Counted from the stretch's first letter, positions 1 through 12,848 are shown. The stretch is DNA of 64,000 nt from Spinellus fusiger (GCA_025094145.1 JALLLS010000033.1:285711-349710), one strand, 5' to 3'. The notes: generated by a model from the sequence alone, not told the origin. Translations and numbers: made by a program.

Positions 1-480
1 TCTGGATGACTCATGACGTTGATGGCTTTTCTTGAAGAACTTCTCCTTTTACAAACATAAAGGGTCTGGGAGTCTGGTGAGTGAATGAGAGATGATGCTG
101 TTGTTGCACTCCAGTGTGCTGTGTTGACTAAAGGCAGTACAGGCTCTGGTGCGGGGGCTGGTGCTGTTTGTTTGTTAAGGGTGTCTATAGCAGACAGTGC
201 CTGGCTATTCGCGGGAAAGGGCTGTGGTTGTGCGGTGGCCACATATCATACTCAACAGACACAGCACTTTTAATCTGCGGTGGCTATTGGAAATACGCAG
301 AATAAGCAAAGCAAGCTGGGCTGTGTTCTGATGTGAGACTAAGAGTTAAATCGGCATTCACAATATATTCACTAAGAAGCCCTTTGCAGAGTCAAGCAGT
401 GTGATGGCTACACCTAGCAAGTAAAACATACACACACTTCTTCACTGTTTATTATTATTATGACTAATCTATCCTCATTG

Positions 481-516
<36 letters not shown>

Positions 517-2790
517 AAGCCACAGTGGAATAGACTGCTTATTATCATTTTCTTAATTGTTTACGACATTGCCGCAGGTAGCACGACAAAGGGTCCAGGC
601 AAAAAAGGGCGAGCCTTGAAAAATCCTGAGCCTACAAGCAGGAGCGACCCACTTGTATCCATCACTCCTGTTTCCACACAATCCATAGTCACAATGCATA
701 GGCCACCCAGCACACTTCCTACAAACCTAAAGATGGAGGGGAGCAGACAGGATGCTTAATAATATAAATGCATAACCATGTCTAGCGACCACATCAAGAA
801 TGCAGAAAGAGGCGAAGGTGAGTACACACTATAAACTACCAAGCACAAAGTATTCTCTTAAAAAGAGACTACTCTATGGAATTGATAGGTCATAAGAGCA
901 AATAACTCCCATTACACCAAGCATAATTTCATATTAGAGATGTTTCATGATAAAGTCAACTCTCACTGTCTCTTCAATTAATGCTTCCGATGGTAAAGAG
1001 AGAAAAGAAAAGGTGTGGAAATAAAGCGGATATTTATACCTTTTTGACTAGGGTAGGAGATGCAAATCTGTGACTTAATAATGACTGCTGAGTGAATCAC
1101 AGGATTCGGCTGTTGAAAATAAAAAGGACGGCTGTGGGTGGCTGCTATAGAGATAGAGTCAAGTGGAAAATATTTTCATCTGCTCATGTGTTATGATTGG
1201 GCCTGCTACTGTGACTATAAATCAATGTGTATTATTATGTTCCCACAGTGTTAAATTCGCCTTTTGATAGAAGAACATGACGCTTATGCCACTAGAAATA
1301 TGTGTCTGTTCTGCAGACTCTTCTTAAGTGTATCTCCTCCCTTAAATTTATTTCTCAGCCATCTCAGCACCGCCAGAGTATTGAGAGAGAAGGAGTACAT
1401 TGACGGAACAAACTGAGCATCGTACATCAGATATTGTGATTCAATCAAATAAGTCTTTCTATTTCGGCATCCGATGATTCTATTCTTTCTAGATATCACT
1501 GTCTTATTACGGCCACTCTTTCTTTTTTCTTCTTTTTATCATTGACATATAATATCATCTAAATTCACTGGTATATTATTGATTTATATTAAATAATTGA
1601 TTTATAAAACTCATACCAAAGAGAGTATATGATAGGGAAGTTCAAACAAGAAACAATAGACTACTGAGGTTATGAGACTCATTAAATCACTGTATTTTGT
1701 TACTTGTTCTATTAATCGCATTGCCTTAATATTAAACCCACTGAGATACTTCACATACAAAGTCATTTAGAACTCATTAGAAGGGTGAATCAAATAAATG
1801 CCATACTCATTGCCAGTGCTAGGACTGTAGTTAATATTACCAATGATGTAGAATATCGATTCAGCTATTCAACCCAGACAACTGTTCTGTTATGCAGTCA
1901 CTGTGTTGCTTGAAACTCACATGCGACAAGACTCTATCAGTCTTGTATAAAGAAAAGAGTCAACAGGTTTACTATGGATACTTGCTGTGCATTGATGTTT
2001 CTGTCTGTCTATAGATGTCTCATGGTCTCTTATCAAGCCTAAATCAGTCAGTAATAAAGAATATGGCAATACATACTACTCTCTTCCAAATTTGACTCTT
2101 TTTTTTAGCCAACAAACATGCATACAGATAAGCATGAAACAACAACATGAACTATGCATGTAAAATATTACTTTCTGATAAAAAGAAACACTATTATATC
2201 TATCTCTAAAGAGTTCATAGAGATATGGTCATAATAATGAAGCAGTCAAGTAGAGAAAATCTCACTGAGGCCAAAAGAAGAGATATTGACTTGTATCCCA
2301 GCTTATAGAATGATGCTAGGTATCGGACCTTACTCAAGAGACATTCAGTAAATAGAGCCACTGGGCTACTTTGATTTTGAGCATGAAAGTTAGAGAAAGA
2401 AAAAACATGAAGAAAACCAGAATAAAAAGGGAAAGGAAAAGGTAACTAACATTGATTACACTTGTCATTCATTTTTCACTGAGTCAACGTTGTATGGTAT
2501 GCTTTTCATATGTACAGAAGCCCTAATGTATTCTGATATATAAACCATTATTGGGAATGTTATCCATGTAAGATGTAAATAGTGTTTTATTACATATAGC
2601 TGATTTCGGCACACATACCAATTTTATATATAATATATAAATAAAAATAAAAAGATGGAGACTTACGGGACATAGCATAAGTGTCAAGACTTATTCTTGT
2701 ATTTCAAATATACATGAATGATCTATGTAAGATGATAAGGCGGGAATTCTTTTCTTTTAAAAAAACACATACTTCATTTTCTTAGTTTCA
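1..2790. other. AT-rich intergenic DNA, no gene recognised
   Basis: No reading frame here shows a recognisable domain or a convincing exon chain. The open frames at 85-273 (+) and 1284-1499 (-) are short, low in complexity or shadow-like. The only clear structure is the CA/TA microsatellite near 480-516. I see no RNA gene. Confidence 0.6.
481..516. repeat. (CA)n(TA)n compound microsatellite
   Basis: About seven CA units run directly into about ten TA units. The open frame spanning it (460-759) is an artefact of the repeat. Confidence 0.9.
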
Positions 2791-3880
2791 TACTTTATCT
2801 TGATGTTATTATAATCTTGCAAATGCATTAGATAGAGACGTGAATCTTTCAATATATAAATAAAATATTATTTATACTACAGAAGTAGTTTCTATTTATT
2901 TATAGATCAATCAGTAACTACTATAGCTAGTCTTGGCTTCTAACACTGCCTATTATCTCCGTCTCATATTGGCAATGAGGTTACCTTCCTCTTCCTTCAA
3001 TACTTTACTCATTTCCAGCACTACAACAGACTATAAATTTTGCTTGGTGTAATACATTCTACTGTTCTTCTTAAGAATCTTCATGAGATAAGCCCACAGA
3101 TGCTTTATTAGATTGAGATTAGGACATTGCACAGACTAGCAGAGCCATTACCATATCACTTTCTATATTAGTTTTACTCCTGTGTTGTCTTGTATGAGAT
3201 CTAACATTGTCCTCTTGTAGGCAGTAACTGACTCCAGGGTTAAGTGAGACATTTGAGTTCGAGGAAGTAGGCTTCTTCCAAAAAAGCAATGCACCCTTTT
3301 ATATATATATAGAGAGAGTTTATCATACACTCCACTACTTATAAACTTCTTTGTTTCTAAAATATGCTCAGGATTAAAGCCATGTGGTACCTCCTGGTGA
3401 CTTGACACCCATGTCAAGGTTCACCAGCCCTACTATAGACTCATCCAACCAGACTATTTCCTGTCATTGTTCATGAGTCCAGTTGACATATTCTTTGGCC
3501 CACTTGAATCAGGATTATTTTTTTATTTATCAATAGATTAAATGAATAGAAGCCTATTTCATTGGGGTGTTTGTTCAAAGTTTGTCTTGATACCTTGATG
3601 GCTATATCTGCCATAATGGTTACTTTGGTCCGGTGAGAGTTGCTCATTACTGTTCTTCTCAACCACCAGAGGCCCTTGTTCATGTTTAGCACCTGATGGA
3701 TGATAATTGAGTAAGTCTCAGTTCTGCTGTACTTCTTATGAACCTCGGGTGTTTTGACAAAAATATTTACAGTGTCGGATGAGTCAAGTATTAGGGAAAA
3801 AGAAGTGTTATAAAAAAGAAATAGTGTTTGTTATTCTTTTGTATAAAAATAGCCCGAAATTTGAGAAAAGAATAGGTTAA
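2790..3880 (-). pseudogene. Degenerate Tc1/mariner transposase, family T
   Basis: Decayed DNA transposon. On the minus strand the relic begins with a peptide like MSDSSDTVNIFVKTP (about 3780), then a stretch like KGLWWLRRTVMSNSHRTKV (about 3690-3600), typical of the Tc1-type N-terminal helix-turn-helix region. Further on are remnants of the catalytic half (3417-3163), with frameshifts and stops throughout. The start peptide and the 3' non-coding end (about 2790-2900) match the second copy at 17650-18520, so the two belong to one family. Inverted terminal repeats could not be placed, so the ends are approximate. It encodes no functional transposase. Confidence 0.75.
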
Positions 3881-4742
3881 TTATTAAGTGTCACTCTATT
3901 ATCAACACTACTATCTTTATGCATTAAAAGTTTTATGTTTCTATCTAATGAATGCATAAAGTTATAATAATATCAAAAAAGTATGATTATATATGAATAT
4001 ATAAAAGAAATATGTATTTAAAATAGCCCAAGACATTCTTTTCATCACTTTATTAACATATTTTCATTATTCATTGAAAGTGTCATACCCATCTCTAAGA
4101 AATTCATGAGATTACAGTCCTATCAAAGTATTTTTTTAAATAAATAAATAAATAAACATCTATCCTTTTATATCCATCACTCTAACAACTAAAATCACTT
4201 CATACTATACCATGAACATTATTCAGCTTAAAGTCTGATTACTTGGAGAAACGTCTCAGATTCAATTTTATTAACATTCATTTTCCATCTTTAACTCATT
4301 AGAATAAAACATTGAAGTTTTTCTTTGTGTTTCTCTTCTTGAGTATAGGTTTGTCTATGATTTCTAAATAATAATCTTTTTTCTTATATACACTATTTCA
4401 GGAAAATAATGAGACAAAGTAATATCTCAAAAATAAAATAAAAACACTTTGAACTTTATACAGATTCGACTCGATACCTGTGAAACCAAAAAAGAGGAAT
4501 TCACATCTCATATTCAATATCAAGACTCTATAAAGTGAATGAGTTTGAACACAGACACCCAGCTTCTCATAGCGCGATGTGCCAATGATAAGCCAAATGT
4601 CTTAGTCAGCATAGAAACTTGTCCAAATCTCCATCCCCATCATGATTACTTTAATTCAGCACTGTCAGAGTGTTATTTTATATGAAGAATGAGGGAATGC
4701 AAGAAAGAAAAGAAAGTGAAAGAAAGAAAGAAATGTAAGACA

Positions 4743-5931
4743 TCAAGACACTTTCTTCTCTACTATTTCTAATACTCGTTGAATTTCTTCTTCTTCAAAC
4801 ATGGGTCCAGTTTCAGAACACATAGCAAACTGCTTTAGCTTATCAAACACCTCGTCCAAGTCAAACTCTTCAAAACTAGGATGGTTTGACAATCTCTTCC
4901 AGACCTGTGAACAAGGAATTAACCTGGCCCGTAGTGATGATTCTTGACGAGGTGTATTTTCTAATCGCTCGGTAATTGTCTGTGCAAACTTATCGAATAG
5001 TTTCTTTGCACTCTTGACTATATCATCCGTCTCATTGTCCACTGTCATGCGTCCAGTGACAATGGGAACACGGTGTTGAGTCACTGTATCATTCAGCAGC
5101 CCCGTAGCATCAAACAGTGGTTCTGACAAGAGTTGGTTGTAGGCAGAGTTGCATACTTCCTTCTTGAGTCTCTCACAGAAAGAGATTCCATCTTTATCAC
5201 GTATACAGGCAATAGCAGAAGAAGAGGCTCGTTGTAATTGTACCTCTTTATGTACTGAGGAAAGGGTAGGAGGTGTCTCATGTCCCGAACCCAATACCAA
5301 TCCCAAGGGTTCTGTGTTACTTTCTGTTGCCTGGAGACGAAGCTGCATTTCTCTCATAGCAGATCTTAATTCGCCATTCTCTCTTTCCAGGCGGTCTATA
5401 TGAAACGCATGGGCTGTTTCAATAGCCTTAATCTTCTCCTCGAGTTCTTTTACGTAGACTTCTTTTCGTGCTCTGAACGCACGTTGTGCTGTCCGGTTCT
5501 GTTCTCTGCGCCGCTTTCTCTGGTCTACTGCGAATGACTAAGCCATGGTAGGTTATAGGGTATGTTACTAAGCACATGGACACACAGACACACACAGACA
5601 CATGGCAACTGCTTACCTGGGAGTGAACACTGCTGTCGGATACACTGCCCTCTATTTCATACTTAGATAAACAAAGAAAAAGAGAGGATAGGGGAGGGTA
5701 TGTTTTCTAATAGGATAGTCTATAGTCACCTTGATGAAAGGCCTCATTGCAGTCGTTGGCTTGATATGGCCGTGTGGGCTTTGGTGTGTTCTCTATGGCA
5801 GGTAACTCCCATGCATGCTTTTCATTTGTATTTATTCTTAGTGCCTGTGGAAGAATGGGGTTGGGTGCAATAGGTCGGAAGGGAGATGTCCAGACGGGTG
5901 GTGAGTTTTGGAGGGTCCCAGGCTGAGGCAT
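4743..5931 (-). CDS. AP-1-like bZIP transcription factor (Yap1/Pap1 type)
   Basis: Predicted nuclear stress-response transcription factor of 343 aa. Exons are 5931-5730, 5651-5617 and 5537-4743, with phase-consistent GT-AG introns of 78 and 79 nt. The basic region (about residues 84-107) has the Yap/Pap1 signature RRREQNRTAQRAFRARK, followed by a leucine-zipper heptad run (LEEKI, about 112-140). Near the C-terminus is a Cys-Ser-Glu motif (FAMCSETGP, Cys about 319). This is the conserved position of the C-terminal cysteine-rich, redox-regulated export domain of Yap1/Pap1; only this one cysteine is obvious there. The ATG at 5931 lies just downstream of an in-frame stop. A strong acceptor-like TTTTTATAG at about 5950 suggests a 5'UTR intron or an extra upstream exon. 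Role in oxidative or metal stress is inferred from the family. Confidence 0.9.
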
Positions 5932-6075
5932 GGACAGGATTAAGAACTATAAAAATAAAAAGAAGCAGTCCAAGTCATTTCCATTTCTATCCATCAGTTC
6001 ATTGGATGGATTTTTACAGCGGGAGGCAAGACAGGCAGTATAGGGAATGTTTATGCAAAAATATCTATAGACACA

Positions 6076-6119
6076 AACATAGATATCTATATCTATATCT
6101 ATATCTATAGATATATGTA

Positions 6120-6156
<37 letters not shown>

Positions 6157-6166
6157 GTGTGTATTT
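6076..6166. repeat. ATCTAT and GTATGT microsatellites
   Basis: Short tandem TATCTA units merge into about seven GTATGT-type units. They account for the tyrosine/arginine-rich and histidine/threonine-rich open frames on the two strands at 5886-6307. Confidence 0.9.
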
Positions 6167-6814
6167 TGTGTGTTTTGTGTTCAATACTTTATTGACTTTT
6201 ATAGGGCCCTCCCACCAACAGTCTATGTTTTGTGCCTGTAGAGAGACCTGAACTGGCTCTTTCTCTCTTTTTCTTCCTATGGCATGGGGAGCAGAAGTGT
6301 ATTTCATTACAAGTGTATTTCATTACAAGTGTATTTCATTTTCAATGTATGTACATAGTGCTGGCCAGTGTTATATTGCACAGGGACAACTGCAGGGCCT
6401 ACAGGGAAAATAGCAGTAACTGTCGGAGTGGACTCAATGAAAAAGAAAAGTGTACAACCAGCTCATGCATCTGATGTAACAAGAGACTCTTCTGACAGAA
6501 CTTTCTTTTCTTCTGTCATCTTTCTTACAGTGTCTCTATGGAAAAGGCCCTCTTTAAGAGAGAGAGAGAGACTTCAATGACGTGAGATGCACGAGCAAAA
6601 GTATCTGCTCTGTCTGTTAATGTCCGAGTCCGTAGGAATACATCGTGAGATATAGGCCATAGTCTTTTTCTTTTCTCAGCTCGAAAAATAAAAAGGTATC
6701 TTATAAGGCTAGTCTAAAGGCATAAGATGTGGGGCTATGCAGGTCAAATAGCACAGGCACCTTTCCTTACAGTGATGTCTTCTAGTGATGAAATATTGAA
6801 ATAGTAAAAGGTGT

Positions 6815-7087
6815 TCAAGTAGAATACAACGCAATGTGGGTTGAGTGTGTAGGTGCGTCTGTGGACTGCTGAAATGGGATCAAAGAGTATATCTTTGGGG
6901 CTTGTGTTGAATCATCTACAAGGAATACTACAATATCTTTCTTTACTGAAAAGAGTAAAAGTGCTATTACCAGTAACCAGACACATAGAAAGAGAATATA
7001 ATAAAGATGGAAAGTTATAACCACACCTTCCACACTACATATTGTTGAGAATGTTGAGGAATTTGACCCGCATATTCCAAGAGACAT
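6815..7087 (-). CDS. Possible small membrane protein, hypothetical
   Basis: Open frame of 90 aa with one hydrophobic segment (about residues 28-48, LYYILFLCVWLLVIALLLF) and a short polar C-terminus. I do not recognise it. The hydrophobic segment falls between a possible donor (GAAG|gtgtgg) and a very good acceptor (tactcttttcag). Removal would be frame-preserving and would give a 63-65 aa soluble peptide starting MSLGICGSNSS. The segment may therefore be an in-frame intron rather than a membrane helix. It could also be chance. Confidence 0.3.
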   Translation of the reverse strand: MSLGICGSNSSTFSTICSVEGVVITFHLYYILFLCVWLLVIALLLFSVKKDIVVFLVDDSTQAPKIYSLIPFQQSTDAPTHSTHIALYST

Positions 7088-9398
7088 TGCTATTGTATAA
7101 ATTAAATTAATCTAACATAGTCTGAAAATTATATAAGTAGTTGTAATATGAACATTTAAAAGGTATTGGATAAGTACTACAGGATCATATTCTATTTCTA
7201 TTGTAATAACTGTTCTGACATAAGTGCTTGAAACTATTGTTACTTGCTCAATTCACAATGTCTATTGACTTTTTGATCTTATAACTGCAGACCTTTATTG
7301 AGTGATTGTAGATACACAGGACAAGTCTCCACTCCCTATAACTCCACTCCAGATAGTAATTCTCATAAATGACAACCAATATGTGGCTATGGGCTGTGTT
7401 GTATAAGTCAAAAGTAGTGTCAGCAAATAGGAAGATGTCGTGGGGTAGATTTAATGGATATAAATCAAGAGGATATGATCTCTTTTGTGTAGGTGATCTG
7501 TGTTTATGCGAGGGCCCTGTTGTGGAGTGTAGGAAGGATGTTGATAAGTGTGGACAAGATTATATCTCATCTATTTGTTGAGACATGCAAAGAGCAGCTT
7601 GTTTGAGTTGATCACATTTGAATGTTAGTGAGAGAGGTGTGTTGGGTGTCATTTGAGAAGTAATGGATTCTTTCTCTTTGAGAAAGTCATCCTGTTCGCT
7701 CACTACTAAAACGACACTACTTCCTTATGGAATAAGATGAGTAATAGCAGTGGTTGCAAGCTTGGAGTTCTGATAATCCAATGCCATGTCTATGATAAAA
7801 TGGCCCGTTTATCACAATAAGTACTAGAAAGGTAAAAGATCAACCAATTACCCATCCATCAGATCCACACCCAAAAAAAAGAATTGTATTGGTATGAGCA
7901 CTGAGTTAGTGTCTATGAACAGTTATTCTATATTCAGTACATAACAGCCTTGTTGTATCAATGATTCTATAGGGACATTAGTGAATCTGAGATCCAGTTA
8001 GATGTCTTCAAGCGACCATGTGAAATGAATGTACACCATCTCTGGAAACAGAGGTATATAATTAGTCTTTGGATTCATTGAATTAATCAATCACATAGGT
8101 CCTGGAATCTATAGTACTCAATTATCAGCCTCAAAGTAATACTTTGATAAAACTGTTATTGATTAATGAGTTGAAAATGCGAGTTTATATATCTATGAAG
8201 AGGGCTGTGCCAGTAACCTGACCAGCCTCTATAGACTTCTCTTGTACTCCTGTTTGCTTATCTCCATCTATACAAACAGAGGCGTCTTGTCTTTCTCTTT
8301 TACGTATCCAAAAATAAATAAAACAATAGATGAAATGAGTCAAATTCAAAGCTATTGTAGACAGGATTTGTGACAAAGAAGAGTATACAAGAGACAACAG
8401 TAACAGCATAACACGTTTTATTCAACTGATCTACGAGAAAGAGTATTAAATCCTCAGGCAACAGAAGAGTTAAAAATCACTTGGCTTACTGTCTGAGATG
8501 GATCAAGAAGACAGCCACAGAGAATCAATCGGATATAGATTCTTTTCAGTAAAAAGAGAGGAAGAAGTCTGGCCATTGTAAGACTTTAGATGAAGAGCAT
8601 TAAAAGTTCCTCATAAAAAATTATGACAAGGCATTATCAATACTAATGTGGGATTACTGTAAGATGGAATCTCCAAGAAAGAGAGGGATTCGGGAAAGTC
8701 AAGGGTAAAGAAGACAGTAGGAACATCTCTTGGTCATTTACTTCTTTATTTTCTGCTACTCTAGTTGTGTTGGACCGTCATGAGAAGTTCAAAGGACGCT
8801 GTCTTATCATCGTCAGTGCTCCTATCCACAGCTCAAATCAGATGGCAAAGCTAACCACAAGTCATGGTTGCGTCCATCTTCCACTCGGCTCTCTGTAGTT
8901 TTATCCAATTGACTAGTCTTGGTCTGTAGACAAAGTTGCTATGAAAAGAGAAGGATTATTAAAAAGGTTCTGGTATGTGACCTCATTTCTTCTATCCTTC
9001 TGTCGCTTAGGGTCTGTTTTCTTAGTCAAAGATGTCGCAGTACTTGACCAAGACTAAGGAACCCTCTGCTACTATTGGACTCGTTGAGAAACAACTTGGA
9101 CCTTAAACTCTTTCCAATCGTATGCTATTAAACTCTATTCACAGTGTAGTATGAATGCAGGGGGATCAGTGACTGTTCTATGAGAAGATCAAAGTGTTAA
9201 ATACTGAATAAGACTCAAAGGGTGAACAGGAAAGAGTGAAAAATAAAACACAACACAACAAGGCCACTTCCGAGTCCCGTAAGAAAACACTTTTCCAGAA
9301 AACACCTTTCCAGAAAACAGAAATACAAGGAAAATACGTTATTTTGTCTTTATTGGTTTCAATATTATTATCCATGGTAACTTGTGCAACCTATCTGT
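7088..9398. other. Intergenic DNA, at most one weak small ORF
   Basis: The only notable frame is 8409-8185 (-), 74 aa, starting with a hydrophobic N-terminus (MLLLLSLVYSSLSQ) followed by a charged tail. It has no recognised domain and no convincing splice partners, so I do not call a gene. No RNA gene or clear repeat was seen in the rest. Confidence 0.5.
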
Positions 9399-10552
9399 TC
9401 ACGCATTGTGTACGGGATGTTCTTCTATAGGTTCGTGATGGTCTGGATCTACAGCTTCTCTAGCCTGTTCTCGAGGAATATCGGGTTGAAGGGGATCTGT
9501 GTTTGGTAGTTCTGCACTATTAGTGGGTTCTTGTCGTGCGATCAGCCACTGACTATTTCCCCCATCAGCAAAAGACATCAGCAAACAAACAAATATCATT
9601 CCCAATCCTCGGATAACTACTACTTACATCAGTCTGGGAGTCTCTAACCATCGCTTTCCTCCACTCGCACGATCCTGGGGCCATACATCCTCAAAGAAAT
9701 AGTAGATATGACCAGCAGCAATCCCTAGTAAGTCTCCCACTGGTAATTGGCTCGCAAACAAAAGAGAAAAACACAAAAGAACCCAGGGAAGATGGGGAGC
9801 ACGAAATGCCATCACACCAAGAAAGTTGAGTCGGATATTAGGATTGCGTCTTGCCCAAATGTACACCATAGTGAAAGCAAGTGGTGACCCTAAGAAGGGT
9901 ATATAAGCATGAGGAAAAACCAGCTAGAGAGCAAATATAAGTGGGTTGACGTAATAAGAGGGTGTACCGAAAATAATATCAGCATTGTGGCAGAGAATAC
10001 AAGTAGCCAAACATAGTCTGCTGGCTTGTTTCTAAAGAAGCCTTCTTCCATCATTCGACTGTAACGCGCTCTGTGGCAAGTTTGTTGGGTTAGTGGTGCA
10101 TTAGGTGGTAGTGAGTCTAGGGTATACTTGCAGGAAGAACATGTGAAAGAAGTAGTCAATAGAGATAGGGCCAAAATACAGGAAGTTGGTGATGAGTCTC
10201 CACCACTATAGGAGTCTAGCTATGAGTTTTTATGTGTGTTTTTATGTGGGTGTTTGTGTTTGTGTGTGTATGCTGTGGATAACTGTCTCTCTACAGACAA
10301 GGACCATGAATTGATAGAGAGTATCCCACAATATCTTCTTCATTTGAATAACTACCTGATAATTGTAAATAATGCGTTCATAGTTCAGCCAGAGATGAAG
10401 AGGATGAATAAACCCAAGTTGCTATTGTGATGAGAAACACAAAACACAAAACACTTCCTTACCACTGCTAAACTGGTAAAGCATGCAGCCGTGATATAGA
10501 TACGAGTGATAGGTGGAATATCAGTGTACCATGTCTCAATAGGTGTGGGCAT
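9399..10552 (-). CDS. Derlin family ERAD membrane protein (Der1/Dfm1-like)
   Basis: Rhomboid-pseudoprotease-fold membrane protein of the ER, expected to act in retrotranslocation of misfolded proteins (ERAD). Six exons: 10552-10463, 10421-10356, 10205-10132, 10070-9968, 9923-9628 and 9552-9399 give 260 aa, with all phases matching. Family hallmarks are WYTDIPPITR at the N-terminus, WWRLITNFLYFGPIS, HMFFLARYSRMMEEG, a WARRNP motif (the Derlin WR-type motif), and LPWVLLCFSLL followed by DLLGIAAGHIYYFFEDVWP. There are four or more hydrophobic segments and a polar 50-residue cytosolic tail. No clear SHP box (Cdc48/p97-binding) is visible in the tail. The third intron (10131-10071) begins GCAAGT: a GC-AG intron is needed to keep HMFF-LARY in frame. 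Intron 1 is only 41 nt and intron 4 44 nt. Confidence 0.95.
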
Positions 10553-10859
10553 AGTGCTTAGCCTAAAGGGAGTGCAAATAGAAGAAGAAGAAAGGGTCTG
10601 TTCTTTGTAGTGTGTAGAACTGTCTAATACACCATTGATTAAAGGAGTATTTAACTCAACCCAATGTGACCGTGACTGTGGAAAATCCTTAGCTTTATTC
10701 GTGCAGTGACTCTACTTTAATTTCAGATAAGTCATTTTCAGACAAGAGTTGATGTTCAAAATGTAAGGCTTGACTGAGATATATACACTAGAGTTCACTA
10801 TTAGATATCACAAGAAAGGATGTATAATTCACTTGCAAATACAGAACTGTTTTCTTTGT

Positions 10860-11975
10860 GTTGATTTCTCTCATAAATAGAGTGTTCAGCAAAATACTTA
10901 TTCTTTGTAATAAAATCACACATTAAACACACACAGTAGAGATTTGAAAATTGGATGAAGTATGAAAAAGGTCAACAGGGTAATAAATACAAGTTTATTG
11001 GGTGGAAACAACAAATATTGGAGGGTGCTTGCTGGGGTCATCTTCTTGCGGACTACTCTGTCCAGCTCCTCCCACAAATGCTCAATTGGGTTCGGGTCAG
11101 GGCTCTGAGAGGGCCACCCCTCCATCATGGTAATCCTCCTCTCATCCTTCCATTTCCTAGTCTCCTTACTAGTATGGCAACTGGCATTGTCCTCTTGAAG
11201 AACACAGCCTACCACTGGATTCAGTGCCGAAAAGACAAGCCAGTTCGGAGTAATAGGTCTTCTCTAAAATACTAGTGTATTTGGCACTATTGATGGATAT
11301 CTCCACCACAGCAAGTCTACCAACACCTTCACCAGAAAAGAAACCCCACACCACTACCAAACCTCTTTTCTTTTCTTTTTTCTTTTCTTTCTTTTTTGGA
11401 TAAATTTTCTTGGGAAAAAGACTCTCCTTCTTCCTATACATCACTCTGGTACGGTGACTGTTACTCATCAACTGTTACTTTGACTTATCAGACCAGATAA
11501 CTGCCTTGCAGTCTTCCTCAGTTCAGTGGAGGTAGGCCTTGGCCTAAACAAGCCTCATTTTCTTGTTTTTATTGCTAAGATCAGGCTTGTTGATAACAGT
11601 GTTAGAAGACAGGCCAATCTTCTTTATCATTTTCTGAAATGTTCTCATTGAGACTTGGGTGGCCATTCCCTTATGAAGCACTTTCATACTTTGGAGGGAG
11701 TCCCTTACTACTTCTCGAGAAATTTCCCTCTCGTCCCTCTCCGTCAGAATAGGCTTACGCCCAGAGCTCCTTCCTGCTTTGAAACAGCCAGTTTCCTTGT
11801 ACTTCTTCACGATGAGGCTGACAGTGGAAACACTAACACCAAACATGGCTGCAATATCTGTTTGTTTAGTGTTATTTACGGTGGCCTCATGGACAATGAG
11901 TCTACGAGTAAAGTCGTCGACATTCTTCTTTCTGTTTCCAATAGGCTTGGTGGGTTGTTCTGTGGTGTTAGACAT
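10860..11975 (-). pseudogene. Tc1/mariner transposase pseudogene, family S
   Basis: DNA transposon broken into three frames. The N-terminal part (11975-11544, 143 aa) is well preserved: a helix-turn-helix region with DIAAMFGVSVSTVSLIVKKY and then an Arg/Lys-rich linker. The catalytic half is frameshifted. VVVWGFFSGEGVG (about 11350) is the Tc1 strand motif, QEDNASCH (about 11190) carries the second acidic residue, and SPDPNPIEHLWEELD (about 11090) carries the third. A homopurine tract (about 11360-11390) has expanded inside the coding region. Its C-terminal coding and 3' non-coding sequence matches the fragment at 57617-57930. It is inactive as it stands. Confidence 0.85.
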
Positions 11976-12164
11976 AATAGATGTTATAGCGGAAGAAGAA
12001 ATGAGGAATAAGTAAAGAAGAATTTTTGAGCAAAATAAAGATCGGAGAACGAAAAAAGATCATAGCATTTTTACCAGACACTATATTGTTATGAGGGAGT
12101 GTACTTAGGCGGTAGCTATAGTCATGATAAATAACTATATTATTATAATAAATAACCTTAATCA

Positions 12165-12330
12165 TAAACAATATATTTTACTGATAATACAATTTGATAG
12201 TGAGGTGTTATATAAAAAGAAATAAATATTCTGATTTTAGACACAGTTCCATAAAAGGTGCATTTTTCCAATGACGTAAAAGGAAGGAGATATTACTGCT
12301 TAAAGGCCAGAAATATCTTTGGGTGTGTAG
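12165..12330. repeat. Dispersed repeat shared with 59350-59530
   Basis: Segments here (a GTTCCATAAAAGG motif, an AATTTGATA-GTGAGGT stretch, and GCTTAAAGGCCAGAAA near 12300) recur in the same order and orientation at 59350-59530. This is about 170 bp of recognisable similarity with indels. It is probably a non-coding mobile element or LTR part; the family is not recognised. Confidence 0.6.
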
Positions 12331-12427
12331 TAAATGAGTGATTTAGTAACAGTGATGAAAGGGGTAGAGGGGGGTAAGGGTTAGTGATCAAGTCAGTAAA
12401 TGAAGTAATTATCAATAGATATCAAAT

Positions 12428-12545
12428 ATACTTATCTACTTATTTATCTATTTATTTATCTACTTATCTACCTACTTACCTACCTATTTACCTACCTACT
12501 TACCTACTTATCTACTTATACACTTACCTATATACACTTTAATAC
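12428..12545. repeat. Degenerate CTAC/CTAT tetranucleotide minisatellite
   Basis: About 25 tandem units of CTAC, CTAT and TTAT/TTAC type cover this stretch. It lies about 300 bp upstream of the SigF-like gene. Confidence 0.9.
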
Positions 12546-12848
12546 AATGATTAGCCCAATCGATGGTTATCAAGAGTGTCACCCACCACCCATCTTTTTT
12601 CTCCTCTTTTTACTATGAAAACTCAAACACTGGATTTGAGTGTAGTTTGTTCTTTGTCAGATGCCTAAAAAACAACCCAACTCTTCGGTGATTAAATTGT
12701 TACTATGCATGCCCAAAGTAAGAAGAGGGTCTATTGTGTCATAAAGGCGGCTGACTTGTCTTCTCGTGCAACTCCCAGCCCTATTTATTGACTGTTTTTG
12801 CTCTTGTGCTTTCTTGTCTTTTTGCCTTCTCTTACCACTTTCCTCCCA

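Noticed and set aside
481..759. 99-aa frame across the CA/TA repeat
   Set aside because: Its N-terminus is simple-repeat translation; no conserved feature.
9236..9430. Plus-strand frame opposite the Derlin 3' end
   Set aside because: Antisense to a well-supported exon and UTR; only 64 aa and low complexity.
12428..12545. CRISPR-like array
   Set aside because: Units are 4 bp without spacers; an ordinary minisatellite in a eukaryotic genome.
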